DNA from: Agrostemma githago
Taxonomy: Eukaryota > Streptophyta > Magnoliopsida > Caryophyllales > Caryophyllaceae
NCBI GenBank assembly: GCA_958450325.1
Contig: OY288250.1
Span: forward strand, 42,878,683 to 42,942,682
DNA: 64,000 nucleotides
Direction: 5' to 3'
Made by a program: the position numbers and the translations under genes. A model generated the notes under the pieces. That model searched no databases. It saw nothing but the letters and a program-made list of their open reading frames with translations, and had not been told where the DNA came from. This document shows, one piece after another, positions 21,897 to 32,863 of the stretch. Within the stretch, counting starts at the first letter, position 1, and every line of letters starts with the position of its first letter.

Positions 21897-22250
21897 AACA
21901 ACAATAATAATTACGAATGATGTTAATATTAACAATAATAACAATAATAATATTAATATTAAAAATAATACTAATACTAATTATAATAGTATATGCTAAG
22001 CTATATTTTTAGATTGTATTTAGTCAGATTTATATTTATTAAATATATTTAAGCGAATATTTGATAAATATATTTAGTAGTCAAATTATGGAGGCATGTA
22101 GAGGTACACAGACATATATCTGTGTAAGAGGCGAGTAAGAGGTACCATTGATAATATCTCTTAGGGGATTACGGACGCCTAACACATGCTGTTGATTTGG
22201 TTTAATATTTTCATTTGCAAATCTACTGCTCTCACCACCTGAATAATAAT
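20630..22250 (-). pseudogene. Helitron N-terminal exons, one duplicated
   Basis: Several low-complexity N-terminal exons are inferred: an acidic one (20.63-20.83 kb, DDSDASLTTDSVPN and SMFIDDDSHHHQFEEG), a basic one (20.98-21.21 kb, RRLASRRRRASPHCPS and KLKRARRKELNVEKKR) and a short one (21.37-21.47 kb, GGESSRFVNENIESNQ then CTPLRDITN). A diverged second copy of the last lies at 22.15-22.25 kb (GGESSRFANENIKPNQ then NPLRDIIN). Exon edges are estimates from GT-AG sites. Variable basic/acidic N-termini are usual for this family. Confidence 0.6.
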
Positions 22251-22800
22251 ACCAAATTCATTAAGTGAACATCATTCAATACAACATATAATCAAACCAA
22301 AAAAAATCTTATCAAATATGGGTACATAAACTTGACTAAACATTATTGAAAAATCTTACATGAAACCAACACAAAACGGGATCGCGGCTACAAAACAGAA
22401 CGGGGAATCAAAATATTTCTTAAGAAATAACTAAATGTCCCGGTTAGACCATGCAAAATAGGTCTATGGGTGGAGTTCAGGTCGATTCAGGCCTCAAAAC
22501 TAAGGAATATTATCACAGGTCGGCACATAAAATTCTATAAACGGTAAAAAAAATCTTATGTAAACATACACTTAATAATAAAAGGTAATAAAAACATGTT
22601 ACGGAGTAAGAAATAGTGGTAACTAATTAGACTTAAAGTGTAAGTGAACTAACTGAATTGCAAGTGTCTAAGTTGAACGGAACTTAAAGTGGAGAAAGCA
22701 AACTGAACTGAGTAGTAATATTCCGTATTACAAATAATTTTACGGTTGAGTACCCAAAAAAAACAATTAATTTTATGGTTAACAACGACGACAACAACGA
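21345..22800. repeat. Segmental duplication in the Helitron 5' part
   Basis: The segment 21345-21800 is repeated with divergence at 22105-22800. Both contain the GGESSRF exon, a run that reads TAAGGAATATTAT, a 3'-intronic stretch GTAAACATACACTTAA and the start of an AAC-type microsatellite. The copies differ by small indels and substitutions, and the second has extra sequence in the middle. It lies within the RepHel intron-exon region. Confidence 0.75.
21823..21925. repeat. (AAC)n microsatellite
   Basis: About 30 trinucleotides AAC with a few interruptions (GATGAT, AAT). Apparent ORFs here (Thr/Asn or Val runs) come from the repeat alone. A short relic is at the matching place in the second copy near 22781. 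Confidence 0.95.
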
Positions 22801-24374
22801 TAATTAATATTAACTTGAAAACAACACGATAGAAATAGAAGCCCAAACCAAATTCTGGCCCAAATCAGAAACAGGAACCAAACAAAACTCTATCAGGCCC
22901 AAATTTGGACACCTTAACAAATATGGCTCAAAATTCGACCATATCAAATCTGGCTTAAATCTGATCACCATAATGAATCTGGTCACCCTATAAAAATAAA
23001 TCTAGCCCAATTTCTAAATTGTAATAAAAAACAAACAGATTATTTTGAAATTATAAAAATAAATCTGTCACAAAATCAGGCCCAATTTCTACCTTTAACA
23101 CTACTGGCCCAAATCTAATACCCTAACCCTAACACTCTCACCCAGTTAAATACCCTCCCTCACTTCTCACTCCTCACTCCTCACTCAGTCACTCTCACCC
23201 TCCCTAATTAAACCCTACCATCACTCAGTCACCCAGTCACTCTCACCCTCACCAATACTGTCCTAAAAATCCGCCGTTCCAAAACTGAAGAATCATCTAG
23301 AATCCTTCGAAATTTTACCTCTCGATCCATATTCATTGTCCGAAAAAAATGAAAGGTTGTTCATTCACCAAATTTATATGCCTATGTATATCTCAATCGC
23401 CATTTATATGACTTGATGATGAAAATACATATTCTATACGAAGAATTTATGAAGACTATGTTCAAGATCGGAGAGTAATTGGGGTTTAGAAGTCATTGGA
23501 TGCATGGTTTCTTCTTTCTTTATTATATTTTAAGAAATAATTATGCAACCGAGGTATACGTACTTCTTTCTGAAATCTTTTTTTTCTAAAGTTCTCATAT
23601 TCTGGAATTTTCGGATATTTTGTTGAAATATTGTAGATTCATTATTTATAATAATTCGTAAATCTGGAAAAATAAATATAATATAATCTGAAAAATTTTA
23701 TTTTTATTAATCGTAAATAAAAATCTGGAAATATAATATTAGTATGAATTGTAAATCTGGAAATAAAATATAATAAAAGTAATTTTTTTATTTTTTTAAT
23801 AATCTGGAATATATTTTGGAAAAATAAATAAATAAATATAATCTGACATTTTTAATTATTTATTAATCCTAAAAAAATCTGGAAATATAAAATTAGTATA
23901 AATCGTAGATCTGGAAATATAATATAATAAACATAATTTTTTTTATTTACATTTACATTTAGACTTTTTTTTTCTTTAATTTACTCTTATTATTATTATT
24001 TTATTTTGCAATTAATTAGAAATGAAATAATCAAACATATTGTGCCTGGGATTTGTCCTCTTGAATTTGTTGAAAAAGTTACTGTGACATTTTTTTTATA
24101 GAAGGAAAATTGATGACCTTAGGAATGTTACACTAAATTGTGGACTATTTCCAAAAATATTAACATAAACAAATCTCAAATTAAGACTAAAAATATCAAT
24201 AAAATAGAATAAGGTACTCAAAAGTTTCAATAAGAAAGATGGTAAATTATTAAAAATGAGGAAAATACTGGAGTAATAGAGGAGTATAAATGATTTTTTT
24301 CAAAAATTGAATGGTTGCTTAATTTCTTGTTAAAATATTGTGAGAAAATACATATGATAAGAAATAAAACATAC
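22801..24374. other. RepHel first intron, AT-rich
   Basis: No ORF or RNA gene is seen. The stretch lies between the putative first exon of RepHel (24375-24435) and its duplicated exons. It contains GGCCCAAATYT words around 22840-23120, a pyrimidine-rich CTCACTC/CAGTCACTCTCACC tract at 23140-23270, and repeated ATCTGGAAATA words at 23660-23930. Their origin is unclear. Confidence 0.5.
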
Positions 24375-24435
24375 TTGTTTTGCTTGACTTAGCTTCAATT
24401 GATGTTGATTTGTTTTGTTTGTTTTTCTTCTCCAT
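24375..24435 (-). CDS. Putative first exon of Helitron RepHel gene
   Basis: An ATG at 24435-24433 (minus strand) starts a Lys/Ser-rich reading frame, MEKKNKQNKSTSIEAKSSKT, which runs into a GTATGT donor at 24374. A TATAAAAG box lies about 90 bases upstream. The basic start suits a DNA-binding protein N-terminus. No cDNA or homology supports this start directly, so it is a prediction. The gene as a whole is broken downstream. Confidence 0.45.
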
Positions 24436-24523
24436 AATTTTTGTTGTTTCCTCTTTGTATCAATGAGCAACTTTTCCTGGATGATTGTTTCTTACCTTAT
24501 TGGGATGTAGAGATTATAAAGTG

Positions 24524-24531
24524 CTTTTATA
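24524..24531 (-). promoter_or_regulatory. TATA box upstream of RepHel
   Basis: TATAAAAG on the minus strand, 90 bases before the first candidate ATG of RepHel. It lies about 670 bases inside the internal Helitron 5' terminus at 25206. Confidence 0.45.
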
Positions 24532-25160
24532 GATAATAATTGTTAATATTTGGGAGTTGTGGGTTAGTGGGTAGTTTTAGTCTAACTAACTTATTAGATA
24601 GTTGATATTTTTCTACTATTTTGTAATGATTATTTATATGACAACTTAAATAATTAACCTTTTTGTGATTATGTCCAAGGTGCTTATTTTAACTTTGCTT
24701 TTGTAGTCAATCTCGATTTGTGGATTTAGTATTAAATTTAGTATTTCATTGTTTCAATAACTCTTATTCTTAGTATTACACTGTTTCAATAACTTTGATT
24801 CGTAAAAGATGATAAACACATAATTCTCATTTTTTTGTACAGATTTCTCACCTATGTCCCATTGATGTGCAAGTTTCGATGTTCTGATTGGAACGAATAA
24901 TTATACAAACATGGCTGCCAAATTTTGGAACGACCGAATGCATCGGTTGTGAGTCTATCGTAAGAGTCTGATTTGGTAAATAAGAAGTTGTACACCCATT
25001 ATCATTGTAATGTAATAGTGTCGTAGGTAAAGACCTCGATGATGAGCAATAACCGTGGAACAACTAAGAGGATATGAATGCGGACTCTCTTTCCGCTAGC
25101 ATTATTAATTCCGAGGAAGACGCTCTTAGCATGAGTCGGTAGAGTACAGTAGACTATCTG

Positions 25161-25206
25161 TTTCATTGTGGTGCCTCCATTTTCTTTGGATTTAATATAT
25201 AAAAGA
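25161..25206 (-). other. Second (internal) Helitron 5' terminus
   Basis: Minus strand: A, then TCTTTTATATATTAAATCC and a conserved run ending CACCACAATGAAAC. It matches the outer 5' terminus at 32247-32291 over about 45 bases with two differences, and the similarity stops there. The RepHel gene starts about 770 bases downstream. It could therefore be the 5' end of a 9.7-kb RepHel-only Helitron ending at 15504. Confidence 0.7.
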
Positions 25207-26881
25207 TAAAAGATTATCGTAAATGGATAGACTATGGTACCTCTTCCATCTAATTGAAGTGTATCCTCGGTCATAAATTGCTAGTGGAGATTGTAGAATA
25301 GCATTCATACCTTATGTTGGAAGAAATTATTGCCTGAGAGGCTAGTGGAGTGCGTAATGATAAATGGATGAACCATATTAAAATCCAGAAACCATGCAAA
25401 TCCAACTAAATAAAACAGAAAGTACTTTAAACGAATCCTTGTGATGGGGTGGCAAATAAAACTGAAAGTGAAAAATGTCAGTAACTTTAATTAAAGATGC
25501 TGGACTGATCACCCTTTAACTTGTGATTGTTAGACTGGCAGTCCTCTTCTTTGTGTTGGATACTGGGTTATCTGAATTTGATTGTATGCAGTCTATATGA
25601 TCTTTTCCATGTCTTTTTGTCCTCTGCTTGGACTGTGGCTTTACCGCCTCTCCTGCATCGCTGGTCTTGTCAAATGTTGCACCTAGCAATGGTTTTTTCC
25701 CGGTACTGGCAACAACTTTGTTGTCTTCTTGTAATGGTAAGATTGGTCTTCCCATGACTGCTTCATTTGGGGTAGCAGTTTCGACAACATGGTATTGGAA
25801 ATGCATTCCTACATTAAAGTTTTGTTTCAGTCAATAATTGATACGCAATCGGTACTTTTATTATATTGCATTTTAAATTATCTGTACTTATAGAAATATA
25901 AACTACTAACGAATAATAGGAGTAGTGAAACTGTGATTTACCGTTTCCACAGGACGGTTCTTTGATGCCACTGACACCGGTGCAGTACTCCCTGCACCGT
26001 CATTGTCTACCACCTCCACTGACTGCACATATTATTTTGTTACTTACACACAAAGAATGGTCATATGAGATATTGGTTATGATAATGATTAGTTGAATAC
26101 CGTATGTGTTGTTGGTTGTGTAGACATTAGGTTTCTCCATTCCATCTTCTTTGCTTCATCGTCACAAATATCAATGACTCCATAGCATTTTGAATTTTGT
26201 TTGATGTTGAAATCTTGGGTGATTTTGATTTTCAAGAGGTATTCTTTCTCTATAATTGAACTGAATTCTTTGGGAGGTAAACCATTTGGGCTTGAGTCCT
26301 GCATTTATGTGATATGTTAGTTGTGTAGTTACTTTTAGGTACTGCTAAAATTTGAGATAGAACACTCTTACCGTTCTCTCTTGTAGTAGGTCATTTGCCG
26401 TCTTTCCTATGAGTTTTGTCATTTGTTCATTCCAAATAATAACCTCAGCGATTTCACATACGTCGTCAAACACGGTGAATCTAGCCTTGTATCTATTTAA
26501 AAGAATTTATTGTGATAGTTAGGTGAGAAATTGGATGTTCAGAAAAGGAATTTTTTTGATGTACCTCATCATGGGTTCCCACATTCCTTGACCATTAACT
26601 TGGCAATCTATCTTTTGACAGTACCACATTCCGTCCTCCATCTGTGACGTCTTAAACCTGCACTCGCCGCATGAAGGGTAACACCAATCTTTTGATGTGT
26701 CCATCTCGTAAATGGTAGCCAGTGTAACAAATACCCCAGCCTGCGTAAGTTTGTTTTTAGCTACAATTATTTAAATGATTCAATTTTTTCATAATGTACA
26801 ATTTTTTACCTGGGTTGCTTCTTATAACTTACAGAATTGATAGACAATTTGTGGTGAGACATAATTGAATAATATTTTCTA

Positions 26882-27518
26882 GGGTTATTTCATAACAATA
26901 ATACCAATTATGGGGGTGCTTCTTATATAAATACAAACTATACGTAATCCCGTTTTAATATGAACTATCCTCTCGTTAATCTCTCTTTATAACCAATGCC
27001 TTTTTTTACCTGTAAAACCGGTAATTGTGACCTGCTAGGTTTTGGTGCGCCTCTTCTTCTTCTTCCCCTTTATATTCATCAACTTAAAAGTCACCCTCCA
27101 TTATCAACCTTCAAAACCCTCATTGATACAATGAGATGTGGTTATTCATCTGGATCCTCCTCTAATTCGTATCCTTCAAATGTCAGATATTTTTTTTTGC
27201 AAACGTCAGATGCTATTATTTATTTACCATAATTTCAAAAAATTTAAGAAAATCAATGGCGAGAGGAGATGTCGAGTTCAACAATGGCGAGAGAAGAGTA
27301 CGTAGTAACGAGAGAGAAAGTGTACAGAGTATGGTGGGAGGGGGACTTTAATTCAAAAAGAAATTAAAAGGAAAAGGGAACCGGCTCATCAGGTAGCCGG
27401 TAACTTGTTCTAAAGAGAGATTAATGTGGGGATAGTTCATATTAAAATGGGATTACGTATAATTGGTATTAATATAAGAAGCACTCTCATAGTTGGTATT
27501 ATTGTTATGAAATAATCT
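26882..27518. mobile_element. MITE with about 115-bp inverted repeats
   Basis: The left arm GGGTTATTTCATAACAATAA and the reverse of the right arm AGATTATTTCATAACAATAA match over about 115 bases. A second family member at 37957-39879 has a perfect 9-bp target duplication, pointing to the Mutator superfamily. This copy has no clear duplication. No coding capacity. It sits in an intron of the RPA-like gene. Confidence 0.85.
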
Positions 27519-27820
27519 TTTTAATTATAGTTATTTATTCAATTGATTTGCTTGAATATGATTAATTTCTTACTTCACATTCTTATACACCTTTTTAATT
27601 TTGGTGGTGAGACAAACTTCTTGAAGTGTTGGCTGCGTTGTGAGGGCGTTTTGAGGACATCGTCAATTGCATGTTTGGAGCAGCGTGTGGACATTGGTGG
27701 TGATCATTTCAATAAAGACAATTAGATAAGTTAACTCCTCCCTTTTTATAGAATAATTTTTTTTGGTGCAGTTACACTAAAATAACAACAAAATGACTTA
27801 CACTAACATATGATACTAAT

Positions 27821-28895
27821 CACACTGACATGTGATACAACATTATTTAATGACACTACATTATTTGTTTAATTATTATAACTACTATAGATAAATGCTG
27901 TTATGGATGAATTGTCATGGGAAATTCATAATTGGTTAGACCTTAAATAATTAACACGGTATTTATTAATAAAATATTTAATTGATTGGCCCACATATTT
28001 TTTTACGAAAATATTTAGTAACAGCTGACTAAAATTCCTGTTTAGATATCACTTAAGCTGATTGCCGCATGAATTCTTGACCGTCAAGGACTAAACTCTA
28101 ATTGATTGTTACGAAATGAATTTATAAAACTATTAAATTTAGTATTTCACAGTTTCAATAACTCTGATTCTTAGTAGTCACACTAACATGTGATACACCA
28201 TTATTTATTGACACTAAATTATTTGTTTAATTATTGTAACTACTTTAGACGAATGCTGTTAGAGATGAATTGTCATGGGAAATTCATAATTGGTAAGACC
28301 TTAAATGATTAACACGGTATTTATTAATAAAATATTTAATTGATTGGCCCACATATTTTTTTACGAAAATATTTAGTAACAGCTGACTAAAATTCTTGTT
28401 TAGATATCACTTAAGTTGATTGCAGCATGAATTCTTGACCGTGAAGGACTACAACTCTAATTGATTATTACGAAATGAATTTATAAAAGTATTAAATTTA
28501 GTATTTCAATGTTTCAATAACTCTGATTCTTAGTAGTTACACTAACATGTGATACATCATTATTTAATGACACTAAATTATTTGTTTAGTTATTGTAACT
28601 ACTTTAGACGAATGCTGTTATAGATGAATTGTCATGGGAAATTCATAATTGGTAAGACCTTAAATGATTAACACGGTATTTATTAATAAAATATTTAATT
28701 GATTGGCCCACAAATTTTTTTTCAAAAATATTTAGTACAGCTGACAAAAATTCTTGTTTAGATATCACTTAAGTTGATTGCTGCATGAATTCTGGACCGT
28801 GAAGGACTACAACTCTAATTGATTGTTACGAAATGAATTTATAAAAGTATTAAATTTAGTATTTCAATGTTTCAATAACTCTGATTCTTAGTAGT
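27821..28895. repeat. Three tandem copies of a 358-bp unit
   Basis: Copies start at 27821, 28179 and 28538 (periods 358 and 359) and agree at well over 90% by eye. Each begins CACACTRACATGTGATACA and ends TCAATAACTCTGATTCTTAG. Partial copies of the end segment occur at about 24733-24800. The array lies in an intron-like stretch of the Helitron RPA gene. No ORF. Confidence 0.95.
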
Positions 28896-30532
28896 CCACT
28901 GTTTGAGCAACTGTCACATCACTTAACCTGAACCGTAACATTACCTCTAGGCTGTTTTTAATTTCTTTCAGTGTCTTGCATATCGCTCCCATGAGTATGC
29001 TGCGAGAGTCACATGTGGTTGGCAGACTTGTCTTCCATCTGTCGGGTTCGTCCGAGGGTGGGTAGCTGAAATAATGATGGGTACTTAATTGACACTGTCA
29101 CATGAGAATGAACAATACAAAATTAAGGGAGATATGTACTTACGTTCTCTAGAATTCTATCACCTCTTCAATTTTAGGGTTGGCCAAAATCTTTGATGCA
29201 TCACGTGTCGTAACACTAACTCCACCAAACGAAAAATAACATGTGTTGTTATTAACTGTTCTTTACTAATTAAAAGAAGACAGTTTGTCGAGTCAAATTG
29301 AGGATATAAGTTCAGACCCTTCCACACATTACGTTTGACATGCATTAGTACTATAATCGATTTATCTTTCTGCATGAAGTGGTTGACAATTTGAATTATG
29401 TCTGATATAAATTCTCCGAACACTGAGCATGATATCTTTTCTTTCCTGCATGCAATAACTATTGTGAGAATGTTTGAAAGGGTAGATAAATAATTTGATA
29501 TTATGAGTGTTACTAACTATGTATTCTCTAGAACAATTGTACTCCAATTGTATCCTTTTGCTGATGTTTGAATTGGGTTATAATGATAGAATTTACCAAT
29601 CACATCTGCAATTGTTAAGAAAATATAAATAGTCATAAAAATTTATCTCTACATATAACTAAATACTTTGGTAGTATTTTAAGTACTCACCCATATATAA
29701 GTCATCGGGGACGTTTCCCGATATAATATCATCATAGTTAATGAACTTGTATACACACATTGGGATGTTTGGATCTGGATGCAATTCCATCATTTTAGTG
29801 CTGAATTCGAACTATATTCTGCTCGTATGAGCGGTAGCTTTTTCTGTCCCAATATTAGATGAAGCTGAGAACTTTGAAATATTGTAGATATGTCCCTCCT
29901 TGATCCCGTTATTGAATGCTTTTACTAATCTCTGTTTGATTGATGCTTGAATTGTGTTTCCCTGATTATGTATAAAGAAGCACCGATTTTGTTAGAAAAT
30001 GAACAATACCGGTAATTAATGCAATCGTTTCTGATGTAATTAATGTAATTAATGCAATTGTTTCTGATACTATTGCAGGAGTGTATATGTCAGAAAAAAT
30101 AATGACTTGAGGAAACAGTGCTCAAGTACAGACCTTCCCTCATGATTGAAGCATTTATAATATATGAATTGTATAATATATGCTCTTAGTGATATGGAGG
30201 GCGACGGAGCACTTTCGGTCGTACTTCTCGATGATGAGCAATACGTTTTTAAATATCAATGATTTGTGTGTACATCCGTCATTTTGCATGGTTGAGTCTG
30301 ACTATAATACGCTCTTAGAAGGATACACGACACATTTCGGTCCTCTAATTGTAGCGTTATAATGTCTACTCGACTCTTTGTGAAGGATGGATAAGCACAT
30401 AGTCATTCATGTTGAAGTTTGACAATGTTGCCTGAGAGAAGAAAAAATAGTGCATCTAACTAAAATTGTCTTTTTTAAAATCTTTTATCACAAAATACTA
30501 TTAAACTGCAACTTAAATTAAGGAATAAACTA

Positions 30533-31765
30533 CACTTTTACTTCCTGTCGTCCATAAATTTACTTAGCGTCGTCCGTATTTTAATTGTATTACCACTTTT
30601 ACCCCTCACTTTATTAACTCTTATCCTTCCTCTTTATTCACCTTCTTTCTCATCCCACCCACCTTCTTCCTTTTACTTGCCTCCTGTACTTCAGTAAAAA
30701 AAAAATTAAAATTTGAAAAACGGATATAACGAATATGAAATTATATGAATTATATATAATTCTTATAGATAAATTATATATAATTCTTATAATTGAGACG
30801 ATGTGTTATAACTGAAATAAGAGAATACAATATTAGCAACCTCGCAAATTAATTCGTTCATTGGAGAAATATAAAATTAATTTACTAAATACGAATAAGT
30901 CAAATAAAAAGGGCTAGCTTTCATGGCCAACTCCACGCTAATAACTTTGATAAAGTGTGAAAAATATGAGTTACAACTCACGACGAAGCGTTAAATTTTT
31001 ACTTCTTTTCCTGGGCAGAGGCGTGGGAGATCTACACCTCTACCCAGGAAGGGGCATAGAACTCCCACTTCTCTTCCTGGGTAGAGGCGTGGGAGATCTA
31101 CACCTCTACCCAGGAAGGGGCATAGAACTCCCACTTCTCTTACTGGGTAGGGGCGTGGGAGATCTACACCTTTACCCAGAAAGAGGCATAGAACTCCCAC
31201 TTTTCTTCCTGGGCAGAGGCGTGGGAGATCTACACCTCCACCCAGGAAGGGTGTGGTTCTCCCACGCCTGTTCTTGGGGAGAGGCGTGGATACAGCGTAG
31301 TTATCATCGTCCAAATAAAACAATAAAACAACTCCATTGACAGGAAGTTATCAGCGTAATTGAGTAGTTGAGTTAACGTAATTTTTTCGCATATCCAATA
31401 AAACAAGTCGAATAATAACTACATTGACAACAACGAAAACTAACCTCGACAATGTCATCACCGTCCAAATTGTTCTCGGTATAGGGCAAATTCAAATCAA
31501 AAGAAATATTATTTTCCGCGTTCGACATGTTCCGAACAATTGTAGATCAATTAAATTTCAAAAGATAACCATTTTGTTAATTCGAGAATTAATGTTTTTG
31601 TGGTCAGAGTTGTAATTTCAATTAGCTTAATAATTAAATAAGGTAAATTAGGTTATTGTAGTAAGGTCAAATTTGGTTACTAAATTTGAAAGGGGCAAAT
31701 CAGTAATTTAATCATAAATTATGGACGACGCTAAGTAAATTTATGGACGACAAGAAGTAGTCCCC
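30533..31765. mobile_element. 1.2-kb TIR element inserted in RPA intron 1
   Basis: Ends are inverted repeats of roughly 75 bases sharing TCGTCCATAAATTTACTTAG and GCGTCGTCC, flanked by perfect 8-bp duplications ATAAACTA (30525-30532 and 31766-31773). Terminal bases are eroded (CACTTTTACTTCCTG against GGGGACTACTTCTTG). No transposase is present. The 8-bp duplication suits hAT, and the long inverted repeat would suit a Mutator type. The element contains a hairpin minisatellite at 31002-31265. Confidence 0.85.
31002..31265. repeat. 66-bp minisatellite, each unit a near-palindrome
   Basis: Four copies start at 31002, 31068, 31134 and 31200, with a decayed fifth. Each holds CTTCCTGGGTAGAGGCGT, a 9-base centre GGGAGATCT, and ACACCTCTACCCAGGAAG, so it can fold into a stem of about 18 bp. 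Because the period is a multiple of three and stops are absent, both strands show repeated ORFs (for example GRGVGDLHLYPGRGIELP). I do not consider these genes. Confidence 0.95.
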
Positions 31766-32246
31766 ATAAACTAACTGAGTGGTAGTACTTACTGTGCTGT
31801 CCACCAATATGAGCTCTACTCCGTAAATTATTGGTTTTTTGCCTATTTGTTCTGGATCGGTATCTGGATTTTTGGATGTACGTAGCCACTTTCTCATAAT
31901 GCGGACTGTTATTTGTGCTAATTTTGTTGATTCTGAAATTTGTGCAATCGTGACAACCTTGCATTGGAATGACATTATGAATGACAACTGAATTCTTGGG
32001 ACAGGGAAATAAATGAAACGAAAATGTATCAGCGAATGTGAATTTATAGAGTGGAATTATTTCGGAAAGAAATAAAAAATGAATAATAAAATATGAGTAA
32101 CTGCATTCAAACCACCCACTATTTTATTAATGATAATAACTGCGTAACTGCATCTAGTGGGCAGTTAATAGGGGAAGTTACAATTTTATTTCTCTTCAAT
32201 TGCCACGTCAGATTCCACATGGGATCCACATGGGATGCTGATGTGT

Positions 32247-32291
32247 TTCATTGTGGTGCCTCTATTTTCTTTGGCTTTAATATATAAAAGA
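32247..32291 (-). other. Outer Helitron 5' terminus
   Basis: Minus strand: A outside, TCTTTTATATATTAAAGCC, then a run ending GCACCACAATGAAACACATC. It lies within the split hAT-type MITE. The base left of the 3' end (A at 15503) and the T at 32292 restore an AT target, which supports this as the true outer 5' end. Confidence 0.85.
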
Positions 32292-32612
32292 TTCTTTTTT
32301 TTCCCTGAAGCCTAATAAAATATTTCCGTAATCACTTTACCAGCCCCCATCTTAGATTTTATTTCTCCTTCTTAATTATTTCCGACCACCAAAAATTCAC
32401 AAAAACTTTACGCATCTTATTATTTGTATGTTTTTTTATTTCCTTTTAAATGTTTATCCATCCGTTAAGCACCCGATCCACCCGAATCACCCGCGGATGA
32501 TGGATGGATTGGATTCGGGTGGAGGGTTAATCGGGTGACGGATGGATCGGGTGGAGTATGCGGATTCGGGTGAGGCTCCACCCGATCCGAAAACGACCCG
32601 TTGACATCCCTA
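32292..32612. mobile_element. hAT-type MITE, right arm
   Basis: This is the continuation of the MITE whose left arm is 15256-15503. It ends in TTGACATCCCTA at 32612 and is followed by ATTGGTAG (32613-32620), the match to the duplication at 15248. Contains several (A/G)CCCGATCCACCC words. No ORF. Confidence 0.85.
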
Positions 32613-32678
32613 ATTGGTAGAGGTAACATGCATACATGACAACCTAAAAACATAAAATATATATATGCATACATACTA

Positions 32679-32863
32679 CTCCCTTCGGTTCTTTGGAATT
32701 GCAACATATTTTTTTTAGGATAGTATCACTAAAATCGCCACATTTCTATAATAAACATGTTGTTAATGTGGATGTTTTACTTTATTAGTGAGGCTCACAA
32801 TCCACATTCGCAACCTTATTCTATGTGCAAAAAGTAAATGCGGCGATTTCAAAAAATCAGGAG
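32679..32863. mobile_element. Possible degenerate Stowaway-like MITE
   Basis: TA then CTCCCTTCGGTTC on the left and TCAGGAG then TA on the right. Inverted-repeat similarity (ATTTCTTGGAATTGCAACAT against TTTTTGAAATCGCCGCATT) is only partial. Length about 185 bp, no ORF. The remaining DNA to 33480 has no recognisable feature. Confidence 0.4.

Larger units (their letters stand above)
25516..31987 (-). pseudogene. RPA70-like gene carried by the Helitron
   Basis: A multi-exon minus-strand gene related to replication protein A large subunit, a common passenger of plant Helitrons. Exon 1 (about 31793-31987): KLAQITVRIMRKWLRTSKNP and IIYGVELILVDST. Exon 2 (29691-29961): GNTIQASIKQRLVKAF and EGHIYNISKFSAS; the join is in frame across a GT-AG intron. 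Next come FYHYNPIQTSAKGYNW and, at 29160-29440, VLMHVKRNVWKGLNLYPQF (OB fold, DUF223-like). The C-terminal zinc region is near 26.7 kb (DWCYPSCGECRFK, DGMWYCQKIDC). The tail (25516-25806) is basic. An in-frame TAG at 29812-29814 and a frameshift near 29240 break it. RPA would bind single-stranded DNA in transposition. Confidence 0.8.
15504..32291 (-). mobile_element. 16.8-kb Helitron with RepHel and RPA-like genes
   Basis: The 3' end, read on the minus strand, is a CCGCGCAA/TTGCGCGG hairpin, then GTACAAAACTAG, then T outside. The 5' end is A outside, then TCTTTTATATATTAAA at 32291. This is the Helitron hallmark: TC...CTAG inserted between A and T with no target duplication. It lies inside a hAT-type MITE whose own 8-bp duplication confirms both edges. 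It carries a Rep-helicase gene (15.7-24.4 kb) and an RPA70-like gene (25.5-32.0 kb), both on the minus strand. Helitrons transpose by rolling-circle copying. A second 5'-like terminus at 25206 means the unit may instead be 15504-25206. Confidence 0.85.

Noticed and set aside
21711..21999. Poly-Thr/Asn or poly-Val ORFs
   Set aside because: Translation of an (AAC)n microsatellite.
25002..25274. Minus-strand 90-residue protein at the inner Helitron terminus
   Set aside because: It spans the terminus sequence and has no recognised domain; likely chance.
26882..27518. Target duplication TATTTTCTA/TTTTAATTA for this MITE
   Set aside because: The two flanks do not match well enough; family assignment rests on the other copy.
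27821..28895. CRISPR array
   Set aside because: Units are 358 bp and adjacent without unique spacers, in a eukaryotic TE.
30957..31340. Repeat-encoded protein of 110-127 residues on either strand
   Set aside because: The open frames arise from a 66-bp minisatellite whose period is a multiple of three; no start context, family or splice support.
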